Below the pieces are notes generated by a model. The model saw only the letters and a program-made list of their open reading frames with translations, had not been told where the DNA came from and ran no database searches. A DNA stretch of 64,000 bases from Aquella oligotrophica (GTDB lineage Bacteria > Pseudomonadota > Gammaproteobacteria > Burkholderiales > UBA11063), in the NCBI RefSeq assembly GCF_002892535.1, contig NZ_CP024847.1:372001-436000 (forward strand), read 5' to 3'. Positions 55,107-63,960 of the stretch are shown here, one piece after another; position 1 is the first letter of the stretch, and each line of letters starts with the position of its first letter. Made by a program: the position numbers and the translations under genes.

Positions 55107-55724
55107 CTATAAATCAACACTTATTGGCTGGTTTAGTGGCTTATAATAGCGCGTCATAATTGAAGCGTTGACATAGATAATACCATTTTGTTCAATTTTT
55201 CCATAGCCTTCATGGATATGTCCAGAGATAACTAGCCTTGGTTTTATTCTTTCGATAGCTTTTTTCAAAAATTCACAGCCAACATGCCGTTCTTCAATGA
55301 TTTTATCCAGACTACCAAGGGCAGGACTATGATTAATCAAAATATCACATTTAGGTGTATTTGCATATAAAGCTTGGCGCTTTAAATCATCCCACATGAA
55401 GCCAAAACTACGAAATGGCGGGCTGACAGGTGAACCCCAGATTTTAAGATCTTCGATTTCGATTAACTCATTTTCAAGATAAATGACATTTGTCGGAATA
55501 TTAATAAGGTGCTTTGAGTGTTCCAAAGCACCATCATGATTACCACCAACAAATATTTTATACTTATGTGGCAGCTGGCTAAACCAGTCAATAAATTGCT
55601 GGATCTCAAGAATGCTACCATGAATGGCAATATCACCACCATGGATTAAAATATCTCCAGTGGGAATAATGCCATCAAGAACTTGATGATGGTTATGAGT
55701 ATCTGAAATGCAGACTATCTTCAT
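55107..55724 (-). CDS. Calcineurin-like metallophosphoesterase
   Basis: A 205-residue protein with the full metal-site set: ISDTHNHH (residue 6), GDILIHGGDIA (about 24), VGGNHDGA (about 59), INHSPALG (about 127) and SGHIHEGYG (about 165). It resembles small MPPED-type phosphodiesterases of the cytoplasm. The substrate is unknown. It overlaps the SDR gene by 4 nt and ends 2 nt before priA, so all are one transcript. Confidence 0.85.
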   Translation of the reverse strand: MKIVCISDTHNHHQVLDGIIPTGDILIHGGDIAIHGSILEIQQFIDWFSQLPHKYKIFVGGNHDGALEHSKHLINIPTNVIYLENELIEIEDLKIWGSPVSPPFRSFGFMWDDLKRQALYANTPKCDILINHSPALGSLDKIIEERHVGCEFLKKAIERIKPRLVISGHIHEGYGKIEQNGIIYVNASIMTRYYKPLNQPISVDL

Positions 55725-56461
55725 TTTTGTCTTAGTGGGCGAATCCGGATATTATCGACATGGATATTAGCAGGTTGATTTACCATAAACGCAATAGTGT
55801 TGGCAATATCTTCGGGCTGTAACATCTCGCCTAATTCATTTTGCAGTTTGTCTAAGGTTGCTTGGCTATAGCTTGCTGCCTTTTGAAAGCCACTAGCCGT
55901 AAAGCCTGGCTCTATTAGACTTACCCTAATATTATGTTGACATAATTCCTGACGTAAAGAGTCTACTAAGCCAATTAATGCAGTTTTTGTCGATGCATAA
56001 ACACTATTTAAGGCGGATGGATTACGTCCAGCAGTAGAACCAATTACGATAATATCATGTATTTCATGAGTAGGATTTTTAATAAACCGCTCGGCACACT
56101 GACGCAGCTGGTGTAATACCGAAATATAATTTAATTCAATCATTTCTCGCCATTTGTCAGGGTCAGAGCTAAGAATACTTCCGGGAAGCCCCATTCCCGC
56201 ACTAAGAATATAAATACTTGGTTGTGGATTTATGCTAGTATAGCTAAATTCGAGTAGCTCATTGATAAAATTAGGGTTACTGATGTCGCCACTTTTAGAT
56301 ACTACTTTTATATTATTGTTCAGTTCACTGGCAAGGGTGGTAAGCTTGCTTTCATTTCTTCCGGTGATGATTAAGTTCATTCCAAGTGCTGCTAGTTTTC
56401 GGGCAGTTGCTTCGCCCATCCCCGAAGTCGCTCCGGTAATGATCGCGGTTCTGTTTGTCAT
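55721..56461 (-). CDS. Short-chain dehydrogenase/reductase
   Basis: A 246-residue classical SDR. The NADP site is ITGATSGMGEATARKLA with LIITGRNE. The catalytic Ser is in VIGSTAGRNPS, and Tyr-Lys in SVYASTKTALIG. The sequence resembles YdfG-like oxidoreductases (serine/3-hydroxy acid dehydrogenase type). The substrate is not evident. It lies 12 nt downstream of the GT22 gene and overlaps the phosphoesterase gene by 4 nt. Confidence 0.85.
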   Translation of the reverse strand: MTNRTAIITGATSGMGEATARKLAALGMNLIITGRNESKLTTLASELNNNIKVVSKSGDISNPNFINELLEFSYTSINPQPSIYILSAGMGLPGSILSSDPDKWREMIELNYISVLHQLRQCAERFIKNPTHEIHDIIVIGSTAGRNPSALNSVYASTKTALIGLVDSLRQELCQHNIRVSLIEPGFTASGFQKAASYSQATLDKLQNELGEMLQPEDIANTIAFMVNQPANIHVDNIRIRPLRQK

Positions 56462-56473
56462 AGACTTTACTTC

Positions 56474-57910
56474 CTAATGTGATTCGATTGTCCGTAGTTC
56501 ATAAATATTATATAAGGCGGTACGCTCTAGCCAACCATTAAAATCTAGTTTAAAAATCCAGCTTGGGCAGTCAGAGAAAATAAGCTTACCCTGTGGTGCG
56601 CCATATTTTACCGTTTCCTGACAGGTGAGCGCAATCAAGCAGTTTTCATTATCCTTACAATCAACTTTGGCTGGGTTATTAATTGGTACCGGGCGTAAAT
56701 TTAGATGTTTATAAAAATCCAGTATATTCCCACCTTCAGTAAGATAGTTAAAGGCTGTTGGTTGCTGGTAGTGTTTATACATCAGTTCATTAATCCTAAT
56801 TTGCATCGCAGATGGGAAGAACATCACCACCAGCACACCAAATAGATTGAATCGCCAAGCAAAGGTATTCAATTTGCGCAATTTACTCCCAAGTTGCCAG
56901 TTATATTTTTCTTGAAGTATTTGTAGGCTATCAAGGATTACAAAGGGCATGAAGCTCAGTAGCGGGGTTAGAAAACGTAACTCTTTATGTCCAACTAGCA
57001 AATGTCCGATAATAAATGGTGCCATCACCCAGCTAATCGCATGTTTCGGACGCATGATAATAAAATATAGAGCCGCCAAAATATATAATGGCCCATATGG
57101 AACTAAGCCTGCGATTGAGAGATACATATACCATGGGTCAACGCTAAAGGATGCGGCTTTACCTTGTAGGATATTGGCTGCAAAATAGCGCCACGGTGTG
57201 AATACCCAATCACCATAAAACCAGTGATCGACTACTACACCAGCACCGATTGCTAAAAATATTCCAATTAAGATTGATAACCAATAAATAGGACACATTC
57301 TTTTAATGAAAATTAGCCAAGCCATTAGCCCAACTATCATAAAACCGGTCTGGAATCTGGCAACGAAAGACATTCCAATCAAAAAACCAATAGCAATCAG
57401 AGTAAGTAGATTCTTGCGTGATTCCGTCTGGAATAGCAGACAGAACCCAATTAAAAATAGTTTGGCGGAAATGTTTTCTGATGAATAGCGAATACCATTA
57501 AATACTGCAAGCCAGCTAAAAATACTTAGCAACATAAACCATTGCTGTTTGCTTGGACTTTTTAATTCTACCTTGAAAGTATTGATAAATAAAATAATTG
57601 CGATTAGTGATAATGCTCCAGAAAAAGCTCTGGTTAGAAAGGTTACAAAAAATGGGTTTGGTTCACTAATTAGTGCAATTAATTTATATAAATAAACAAC
57701 TATCCATGCCTGAAACGCCGGACGGATTTGATCGTAAAATTCCCAAGTTAGTCCGTGTGGAGAATTTAGATTAAGCTTATATGCAGCAAACTCAAGGATC
57801 TGATAATACTCATCTGGATGAAGATGTCCGAGAGAAAAAAAAGCTGTGATCAAATAAACAACCACAGCGATGTAAATGTATTTTGGTTTGATTGGCATAT
57901 TATTTTTCAT
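56474..57910 (-). CDS. GT22-family mannosyltransferase-like membrane protein
   Basis: A 478-residue protein with about ten membrane segments. The motif HPDEYYQ in the first periplasmic loop (about residue 31) and HKELRFLTPLLSF near residue 308 are the two hallmarks of GT22 enzymes (ALG9/PIG-B type), which use polyprenyl-phosphate sugars. FSVDPWYMYLS also fits. Likely a glycosyltransferase of envelope glycans. The start overlaps def by 11 nt; an ATG at 57898 is the alternative. Placement between def and an SDR is unusual. Confidence 0.72.
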   Translation of the reverse strand: MKNNMPIKPKYIYIAVVVYLITAFFSLGHLHPDEYYQILEFAAYKLNLNSPHGLTWEFYDQIRPAFQAWIVVYLYKLIALISEPNPFFVTFLTRAFSGALSLIAIILFINTFKVELKSPSKQQWFMLLSIFSWLAVFNGIRYSSENISAKLFLIGFCLLFQTESRKNLLTLIAIGFLIGMSFVARFQTGFMIVGLMAWLIFIKRMCPIYWLSILIGIFLAIGAGVVVDHWFYGDWVFTPWRYFAANILQGKAASFSVDPWYMYLSIAGLVPYGPLYILAALYFIIMRPKHAISWVMAPFIIGHLLVGHKELRFLTPLLSFMPFVILDSLQILQEKYNWQLGSKLRKLNTFAWRFNLFGVLVVMFFPSAMQIRINELMYKHYQQPTAFNYLTEGGNILDFYKHLNLRPVPINNPAKVDCKDNENCLIALTCQETVKYGAPQGKLIFSDCPSWIFKLDFNGWLERTALYNIYELRTIESH

Positions 57911-58409
57911 CTTTAAATAGTTTTTTCATTTTTTTCTTAATGAAATTTTGTTTTAATGAAGAGAGGTATTCAACAAAAACCTTTCCATCCAGGTGGTCTA
58001 GCTCATGCTGAATGCAAATTGCTTTTAAGCCATCACATTCAATTTTGTGCTCTACGCCATTGGCATCCTGATAGGTTGCGACTATTTTTTCTGCACGCTT
58101 AACCGTCTCAAAAACTCCCGGCACTGATAAGCAACCTTCTTCACAACTTGTTTCGCCTAACTTTTCTATAATTACTGGGTTTATTAAAGCTTCCAGCTGG
58201 CTAGGCTCACCTTCTTTGGCTAAATCAATAACAAATAATCGTTTCTGTACATTTACTTGAGTTGCTGCCAAACCAATTCCATTATTCGCATACATTGTTT
58301 CAGCCATATCCTGAATTAGCTTTTTTAGTTCATCATCAAAATTTGTAACTGGTTTTGCCTTTAGATGTAAACGTTGGTCAGGGTAATGTAATATTTCTAG
58401 TAAAGCCAT
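57900..58409 (-). CDS. def: Peptide deformylase
   Basis: A 169-residue metalloenzyme that removes the formyl group from new proteins. All three motifs are present: GIGLAATQV (about 43), EEGCLSVPG (about 90, metal Cys) and HELDHLDG (about 135, metal His pair and catalytic Glu). The length is normal. It leads the minus-strand set that ends with priA. The usual partner fmt does not follow. Confidence 0.97.
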   Translation of the reverse strand: MALLEILHYPDQRLHLKAKPVTNFDDELKKLIQDMAETMYANNGIGLAATQVNVQKRLFVIDLAKEGEPSQLEALINPVIIEKLGETSCEEGCLSVPGVFETVKRAEKIVATYQDANGVEHKIECDGLKAICIQHELDHLDGKVFVEYLSSLKQNFIKKKMKKLFKDEK

Positions 58410-58469
58410 TATTTAATAAATCCATTATTTAATGATAGTCTCTATATTTTAAGAGCCCTTATAGTTGGT

Positions 58470-58497
58470 TTGGCAAATTGTTTTTGTTCGATATAAT
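58470..58497 (+). promoter_or_regulatory. Candidate promoter of the LysM-dprA-smg-topA unit
   Basis: TTGGCA (58470-58475), a 16-bp spacer and TATAAT (58492-58497) lie 106 bp before the LysM gene. The remaining leader is AT-rich with no clear structure. Confidence 0.5.
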
Positions 58498-58603
58498 GAA
58501 AGATTAATACCGGAATAAAGAATATTCTGCTAAAATATAAAAATACAAAATTGCGTGAACCATTAATTATTTAATACATTATTCTAACAAGAAAGCATTA
58601 CTT

Positions 58604-59719
58604 ATGCCAGGAAAATTAGGTTTGCTTTGTGGGGTTTTTGCTTGTTTGCCAATAACATATGCCGCCACCTCCAGTCAGGGAGACGTAATTCAGGTTGTGG
58701 ATAACAGTTTGAAAAAGTCTTCGACATTTAGTGGTAGTGGTGTTCCTGCTAATATGCTCAAGACTACTGCGCCAAAAAATTATGTTGTAAAAAAAACAGA
58801 TACAGTCATGAAGCTTGCGCATATGTATCTGAAAAAAATAGGATACTGGCCGCAGTTTCTGGGGATTAGTAGTATTAATAAAACAAGAATCTATCCCGGG
58901 GATAGCTTGCAAATATTAACTATTGATGGTGTAAAGTTACTTACAGTTAGCCATGCTCAGGGAGTTACGGTAGAGAAACTTGAGCCTGAAGTTCATGATT
59001 TACCAAACGATGAATTACCGACAATTTCTATCAAAAAGCTGAAGAATTTGATTTTACGTCCAACTCTTATCCCGGAAGGGGAGTTTGAAGCATTGCCTAT
59101 GGTGGTTTCAGGTGGAGCGCCAGGGGATTTTACCTATACCGCAGGCGATAATATTTACGTAAAAGGTCTCAAAGAACAACAAGTTGGCGATCAGGTTTCA
59201 GTTTTTAGTAAGTTTAGAAAAGTCAGTGACCCGGATACCAAAGAAAGTCTTGGCTTTGAGGTTCGCTATAATGGTGATGCAACCATTACTCAAATTGGAC
59301 CTATTAGTAGTCTAGAATTAACCAATACTGTTAATTATGTTAGTCCGCTTGATCGGGTTGTGAGTATGCCAGTACAACAGATTCCTGATTTAACGCCACA
59401 CCGTTCGGAAAGTATGATTATTACCGGGAAAATTGTTGCACTTTATGACGCAATCACTTCTACTGCGGAGGATAATACGGTAATTATCAATCGAGGTAGT
59501 CGAGACGGTGTAGATACGGGGATGATTTTTGATATAACTGATACTCGCAAGGTGATTGATCCAACTTCGAATATGGATCATCCTAAATACTTAGTTATGC
59601 CGCCGACAGTTATTGGGGAGTTATTGATTTATAAAGTTTATGATAAAATGTCTTTCGGTCTAATAACAGATTCGGCACGACCAATTTTAATTAACTCAAT
59701 TATTCAGAGCCAACAGTAA
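58604..59719 (+). CDS. LysM-domain exported protein
   Basis: A 371-residue protein with a signal peptide cleaved near TYA-ATSS (residue 20). A LysM domain (NYVVKKTDTVMKLAHMYLKKIGYWPQFLGI, about 58-88; then IYPGDSL) binds peptidoglycan. The C-terminal part is beta-rich and unassigned. A LysM protein directly upstream of dprA is a standard betaproteobacterial arrangement. Its TAA overlaps the dprA ATG by 1 nt, so the two are coupled. Confidence 0.88.
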   Translation: MPGKLGLLCGVFACLPITYAATSSQGDVIQVVDNSLKKSSTFSGSGVPANMLKTTAPKNYVVKKTDTVMKLAHMYLKKIGYWPQFLGISSINKTRIYPGDSLQILTIDGVKLLTVSHAQGVTVEKLEPEVHDLPNDELPTISIKKLKNLILRPTLIPEGEFEALPMVVSGGAPGDFTYTAGDNIYVKGLKEQQVGDQVSVFSKFRKVSDPDTKESLGFEVRYNGDATITQIGPISSLELTNTVNYVSPLDRVVSMPVQQIPDLTPHRSESMIITGKIVALYDAITSTAEDNTVIINRGSRDGVDTGMIFDITDTRKVIDPTSNMDHPKYLVMPPTVIGELLIYKVYDKMSFGLITDSARPILINSIIQSQQ

Positions 59720-60810
59720 TGGCTGAAAAAGAGATTAAATTGATAAACTGGCTCAGGTTGGCTTTTACGCCGGGGGTTGGTTCTATTACCATGCTAAAGC
59801 TGATACAGAGCTTTGGCTCAGTGGAAAATGTTTATCAGCAACCGATGACTATTTTGAATAATGTTGTAAGTAAGGGTGTTGCTCAGAGCATTTTGTCGGA
59901 TGCTTCTCTTACTGCAGTTGAAACAGCTTTAAACTGGCAAACACAAAGTGATAAACGTAAGCTTCTTACTCTTGAAAGCCCAGAATACCCTACTGAATTG
60001 GCTCAAATTGCGGCTCCACCTATGGTTTTGTTTGCTGAAGGAGATATTGCTCTTTTAGCAAGGAAAGACAAAGTAGCTATGGTTGGGACTAGACATCCAA
60101 CTGTTCAGGGCGTGGAAAATGCAAAGATGTTTGCAAGAGAATTGTCTGAAAATAATGTTTGCATTGTTAGCGGGCTTGCTGCTGGTATTGATCGTTATTC
60201 GCATGAGGGAGCACTTATGGCAGAAGGCTCAACGATTGCCGTGATTGGTACTGGAGTTGATGTTCAATATCCGGCAGGGAATAAAGGGCTATATCGGGAA
60301 ATTTCAGAAAAGGGATTAATTTTAACCGAATTTCCATTGGGAACAAGACCGCTTAGTCAAAATTTTCCGCAAAGAAACCGGATTATTGTTGGTTTAAGTC
60401 GTGCTTGTTTGGTAGTTGAGTCGGCAATTGATGGTGGCTCAATGATTAGTGCTGGCTATGCGTTGGAAATGGGGCGAGATGTGATGGCAATACCTGGCTC
60501 AATTCATAATCAGATGGCACGTGGTTGCCATAAGCTAATAAAGCAGGGGGCTAAACTGATAGAAACGGCTCAGGATATTTTTGAAGAGTTGCATTTTGTC
60601 TCTTCAGGGAAAAAGGAAGAAAAGCAATCTGCCTCAGATACTAATGATCCCGTTCTACTTGCTATGGGCTTTGACCCGATAAGCCTTGATAGTCTTGGGA
60701 ATAAATTAAACTATGATTTTGGTGAATTATGTGGCAAACTACTGGAATTAGAGCTCTCTGGTCAGATAGCTAATTGCGGTGGTGGTAAATATCAGCGTGT
60801 TTTTAAGTAG
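59719..60810 (+). CDS. dprA: DNA processing protein DprA (Smf)
   Basis: A 363-residue protein that binds incoming single-stranded DNA during transformation and loads RecA. The Rossmann-like core contains VAMVGTRHPTVQG (about 113), IVSGLAAGIDRYSHEGAL (about 150), EFPLGTRPLSQNFPQRNRII (about 205) and a C-terminal winged helix-like domain (about 305-363). The start overlaps the LysM gene (TAATG). smg follows after 6 nt. Confidence 0.94.
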   Translation: MAEKEIKLINWLRLAFTPGVGSITMLKLIQSFGSVENVYQQPMTILNNVVSKGVAQSILSDASLTAVETALNWQTQSDKRKLLTLESPEYPTELAQIAAPPMVLFAEGDIALLARKDKVAMVGTRHPTVQGVENAKMFARELSENNVCIVSGLAAGIDRYSHEGALMAEGSTIAVIGTGVDVQYPAGNKGLYREISEKGLILTEFPLGTRPLSQNFPQRNRIIVGLSRACLVVESAIDGGSMISAGYALEMGRDVMAIPGSIHNQMARGCHKLIKQGAKLIETAQDIFEELHFVSSGKKEEKQSASDTNDPVLLAMGFDPISLDSLGNKLNYDFGELCGKLLELELSGQIANCGGGKYQRVFK

Positions 60811-60816
60811 GTATAA

Positions 60817-61281
60817 ATGATAGAGTTATTGCAATTTTTATTTATGACGGAAAAAGATGAACATCTTTATCTGAATAAGGATGGCTTGGTTAATGAATTA
60901 TTGACTGAGCACAGCTTTTCTCATAAAGAGGTACACGAAATGCTAGAGTGGTTTGCGCCAATACTTGATGGAAATTCCTTTATGGAGGTTAACCCTGAAA
61001 CTGTGCGAGAAATTAGCTCTTGGGAAAAGCAACGTCTCCCTTTGACTGTAATTCAGCAGATTTTGCAAAGGGAAAGTAAGAAGTTAATTAGTAGTGGTGA
61101 GAGAGAAGTGCTTTTTGATCGTTTGGCAACACTTGGGTTAAATTCAAGCATAGCTGATGAAGAGGTTCAAACTATAATTGATGGACTAATTTTTCATTTG
61201 CAACATTATAAGTATCAAATTTTGCCGCATGGGGATTCCAAAATTCCATTTGGTTTTTTAAATAATTTCACTATCCACTAA
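60817..61281 (+). CDS. smg: Smg family protein (DUF494)
   Basis: A 154-residue, mostly helical cytoplasmic protein. MIELLQFLFMTEKD at the start, then the EMLEWFAPI stretch and the central LISSGEREVLFDRLATLG match the DUF494/Smg family found between dprA and topA in many proteobacteria. The function is unknown. It is 6 nt after dprA and 10 nt before topA. Confidence 0.88.
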   Translation: MIELLQFLFMTEKDEHLYLNKDGLVNELLTEHSFSHKEVHEMLEWFAPILDGNSFMEVNPETVREISSWEKQRLPLTVIQQILQRESKKLISSGEREVLFDRLATLGLNSSIADEEVQTIIDGLIFHLQHYKYQILPHGDSKIPFGFLNNFTIH

Positions 61282-61291
61282 CAGGTAAAAT

Positions 61292-63573
61292 ATGGCAAAA
61301 AAATTATTGATCGTAGAGTCGTTGGCAAAAATTAAGCCAATTAGCAAATATTTGGGGGGGATTTTAAGGTTCTTGGTTCTGCGGGGCATGTGCGTGATTT
61401 ACCCAAAAAAAATGGTTCAATTGATATTGCAAACGGATTTACTCCCAAGTATAAGTTTATTGATGATAAAAAGAAATATGTTGATGACATTCTTGCTGCA
61501 GCAGACAAATCTAGCGATATTTATCTGGCAACCGATCCTGATCGTGAAGGAGAGGCTATCGCTTGGCACATAAATGAGATCTTACGTGAGAATAATCTTG
61601 CTCAGGGTAAAAATATTCGGCGGGTTACTTTTAATGAGATTACTGAAACTGCGGTAAAAAATGCGGTTGCTCATCCTCGACAAATTGATAATAATCTTGT
61701 CGATGCTCAACAGGCGCGTGTCGCTCTTGACTATTTGATCGGTTTTAATGTTTCTCCATTGCTATGGCGAAAAATAAAACCTGGGTTATCAGCAGGAAGA
61801 GTACAATCTCCTGCACTAAGACTAATCTGCGAACGTGAAGATGAGATTCGCAAATTTGTTCCAGAAGACTATTTCGGTATCCATTTATTAAGCCATAAAG
61901 GGCGAATTAAGTTTAGATCGCGTTTAGTTGATGATAATGGGCGTAAGATTGAGACACGTACTATTTCAACCGAAGTGGAAGCAAAATCAATTGTTGAGCG
62001 AATTAGTGGTGAATCTTTAGCAGTAGTTAAAAAGATTACCAAGAAACAGAAAAAGAAAAATCCAACGGCGCCCTTTATTACATCTAGTTTACAGATAGAG
62101 GCTTCACGGCAGCTAGGCTTTGCAACTGATCGAACCATGAAAATAGCGCAAGGACTTTATGAGGGAATCCAGTTAGGGAGTGAGACGGTTGGGCTTATCA
62201 CCTATATGCGTACTGACTCAATTCAGTTGTCGGAAACGGCGATTGCTGAAATTCGCGAATACATCGGTGCTAATTTTGAAGGTGAATATTTACCTGCCAA
62301 ACCAAATGTTTTTACTCGTAAATCTAAAAATGCTCAGGAAGCCCATGAGGCAATCAGACCAACTTCAATTTATCGCACTCCTGAATCGGTAAAAGCATTC
62401 CTCAATGCTGATCAGTATAAGCTGTATGAATTAATCTGGCGAAGAACCTTAGCTAGCCAAGTAACTGCGGCAGTACTTGATACTACTGCGATTGATTTAG
62501 TTGTTCGGGATACTACATTTCGAGCAAATGGAGTCATGGTTAATTTTGATGGTTTCATGAAGGTTTATCAAGAAATCATTGAAGACGAAGTAAACGAAGA
62601 TCAGGAAGCTAGGTTGCCAGAGTTAAGCGAAGGCGAGGAAGTTCCTATTGATAGTCTTGAGATTAGTGCTCATCAGACTGAACCTAAACCACGTTATACA
62701 GAAGCTTCATTGATTAAAGCTCTGGAAGAGTTAGGTATCGGGCGGCCCTCAACCTATGTACCAATCATTGCTACTTTGAAAAAGCGTGAGTATGTGGTAA
62801 TGGATAAAAAGAGATTTGTGCCTACCGATATTGGTATGGTAGTAAGCCAGTTTCTTACCAATCATTTGCCAAAATATGTTGATTTGCAATTCACTGCTAA
62901 TCTGGAAGACACCCTTGATGATATCGCGTTGGGTACTAAAAATCGCTTGCCAGTTCTGGATGTATTCTGGGAAGAGTTAAGCACATTAGTTAAAGAAAAG
63001 CAAAATATTTCCAAGCAAGAGCTTACCAGTGAGGTGTTGGAGGAGGATTGTCCGCAGTGTGGTAAAAAACTGATGAGTAAGATTGGGCGCTATGGTCGTT
63101 TTATCGGCTGTTCTGGTTATCCTGAATGTAATTATATGCGTAAGATTGATAAAGACGGACAAACTGAAGAGATTGTTGCGCCAGAAGAAGTACCAGATCG
63201 CGTATGTCCAAAAGATGGTGGGAAATTGCTAATCAGGAGTGGTAAATTTGGGAAATTTATCTCTTGTGCCAATTATCCAAAGTGCAAGCATATCGAAAAT
63301 ATTAATCAACCAGAGATGGAAAATGCAATTACATGTCCTGAATGTAACACGGGCAAGGTTGTTGCTAAAAAAGGGCGGTTTGGAATATTTTACTCTTGTA
63401 ATAACTATCCAACGTGTAAAACAATATTCAAGTATGAGCCAGTTAAAGAAGTTTGCCCGTCATGTTCCTATCCGGTAATGATGACGCATACAACTAAAAC
63501 TAAGGGTACACAGCATATTTGCCCTAAATGCAAGCATTCAGTAAAAGTTGCAGGTGACAGCGTTGCTAGTTAA
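61292..63573 (+). pseudogene. topA: DNA topoisomerase I, frameshifted at a G-tract near the N-terminus
   Basis: ATG 61292 opens MAKKLLIVESLAKIKPISKYLGG, then the frame is lost. The G7 run at 61354-61360 needs an eighth G to continue as G-G-D-F-K-V-L-G-S-A-G-H-V-R-D. With it the protein has 760 residues, the usual size. Toprim acids are E9 and ATDPDREGEAIAWH; the active Tyr is in GLITYMRTDS; four Cys4-type zinc ribbons form the C-terminus (CPQCGKKL, CPKDGGKL, CPECNTGK, CPSCSYPV). topA is normally essential, so a sequence error is the simplest reading. The VESLAKIKPI stretch differs from the near-universal VESPAKAKTI. Confidence 0.88.
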
Positions 63574-63639
63574 TTTACTGATTTGTAATGTAATTGAATG
63601 GTGGGTGTAAAAAACTCTGAAAATAAAGTAAATAATAAC

Positions 63640-63668
63640 TTGACGTTGTAGTTGCTTTCAGTTAAAAT
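63640..63668 (+). promoter_or_regulatory. Sigma-70 promoter of the tRNA cluster
   Basis: TTGACG (63640-63645), a 17-bp spacer and TAAAAT (63663-63668), 15 bp before the tRNA-Tyr. Near-consensus elements and spacing suit a strong stable-RNA promoter. Confidence 0.75.
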
Positions 63669-63683
63669 AACCACCTCGTCAAT

Positions 63684-63769
63684 GGAGAGGTTACCCAAGC
63701 GGTCAACGGGTCCGGACTGTAAATCCGGCGGCAATGCCTTCGCAGGTTCGAATCCTGCCCCCTCCACCA
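63684..63769 (+). tRNA. tRNA-Tyr (GTA)
   Basis: An 86-nt class II tRNA with a long variable arm. The anticodon GTA lies in the loop CTGTAAA, the T-arm is GCAGG-TTCGAAT-CCTGC, and CCA is encoded (63767-63769). The acceptor stem GGAGAGG/CCCCTCC has one A-C mismatch at pair 5-68, where G-C is usual. First of Tyr-Gly-Thr. Confidence 0.95.
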
Positions 63770-63803
63770 CCGACAACTAAGTGCGAAAAATATCAAAAAA
63801 TTC

Positions 63804-63832
63804 TTGCAAAAAAATAAACTATATATTAGAAT
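63804..63832 (+). promoter_or_regulatory. Candidate internal promoter before tRNA-Gly
   Basis: TTGCAA (63804-63809), a 17-bp spacer and TAGAAT (63827-63832) lie in the 90-bp spacer between tRNA-Tyr and tRNA-Gly, 27 bp before the latter. Confidence 0.45.
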
Positions 63833-63859
63833 CATGCCAGAATAAAATTTGAGGTTCGT

Positions 63860-63933
63860 GCGGGAGTAGCATAGTGGTAATGCAGAAGCCTTCCAAGCTT
63901 ATGATGAGGGTTCGATTCCCTTCTCCCGCTCCA
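63860..63933 (+). tRNA. tRNA-Gly (TCC)
   Basis: A 74-nt tRNA with acceptor GCGGGAG/CTCCCGC fully paired, anticodon TCC in the loop CTTCCAA, T-loop TTCGATT and encoded CCA (63931-63933). Confidence 0.95.
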
Positions 63934-63960
63934 GTTTCCCAATTAAGTAAAAAATATAAA

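Noticed and set aside
61292-61420. Programmed ribosomal frameshift in topA
   Set aside because: A G-only run is not a standard slippery heptamer, no clear downstream pseudoknot was seen, and two other genes show the same lesion.
63570-63776. A 68-codon minus-strand frame over the tRNA-Tyr
   Set aside because: It is the well-known spurious product (GAGFEPAKALPPDLQSGPVDR) of reading a tRNA gene backwards.
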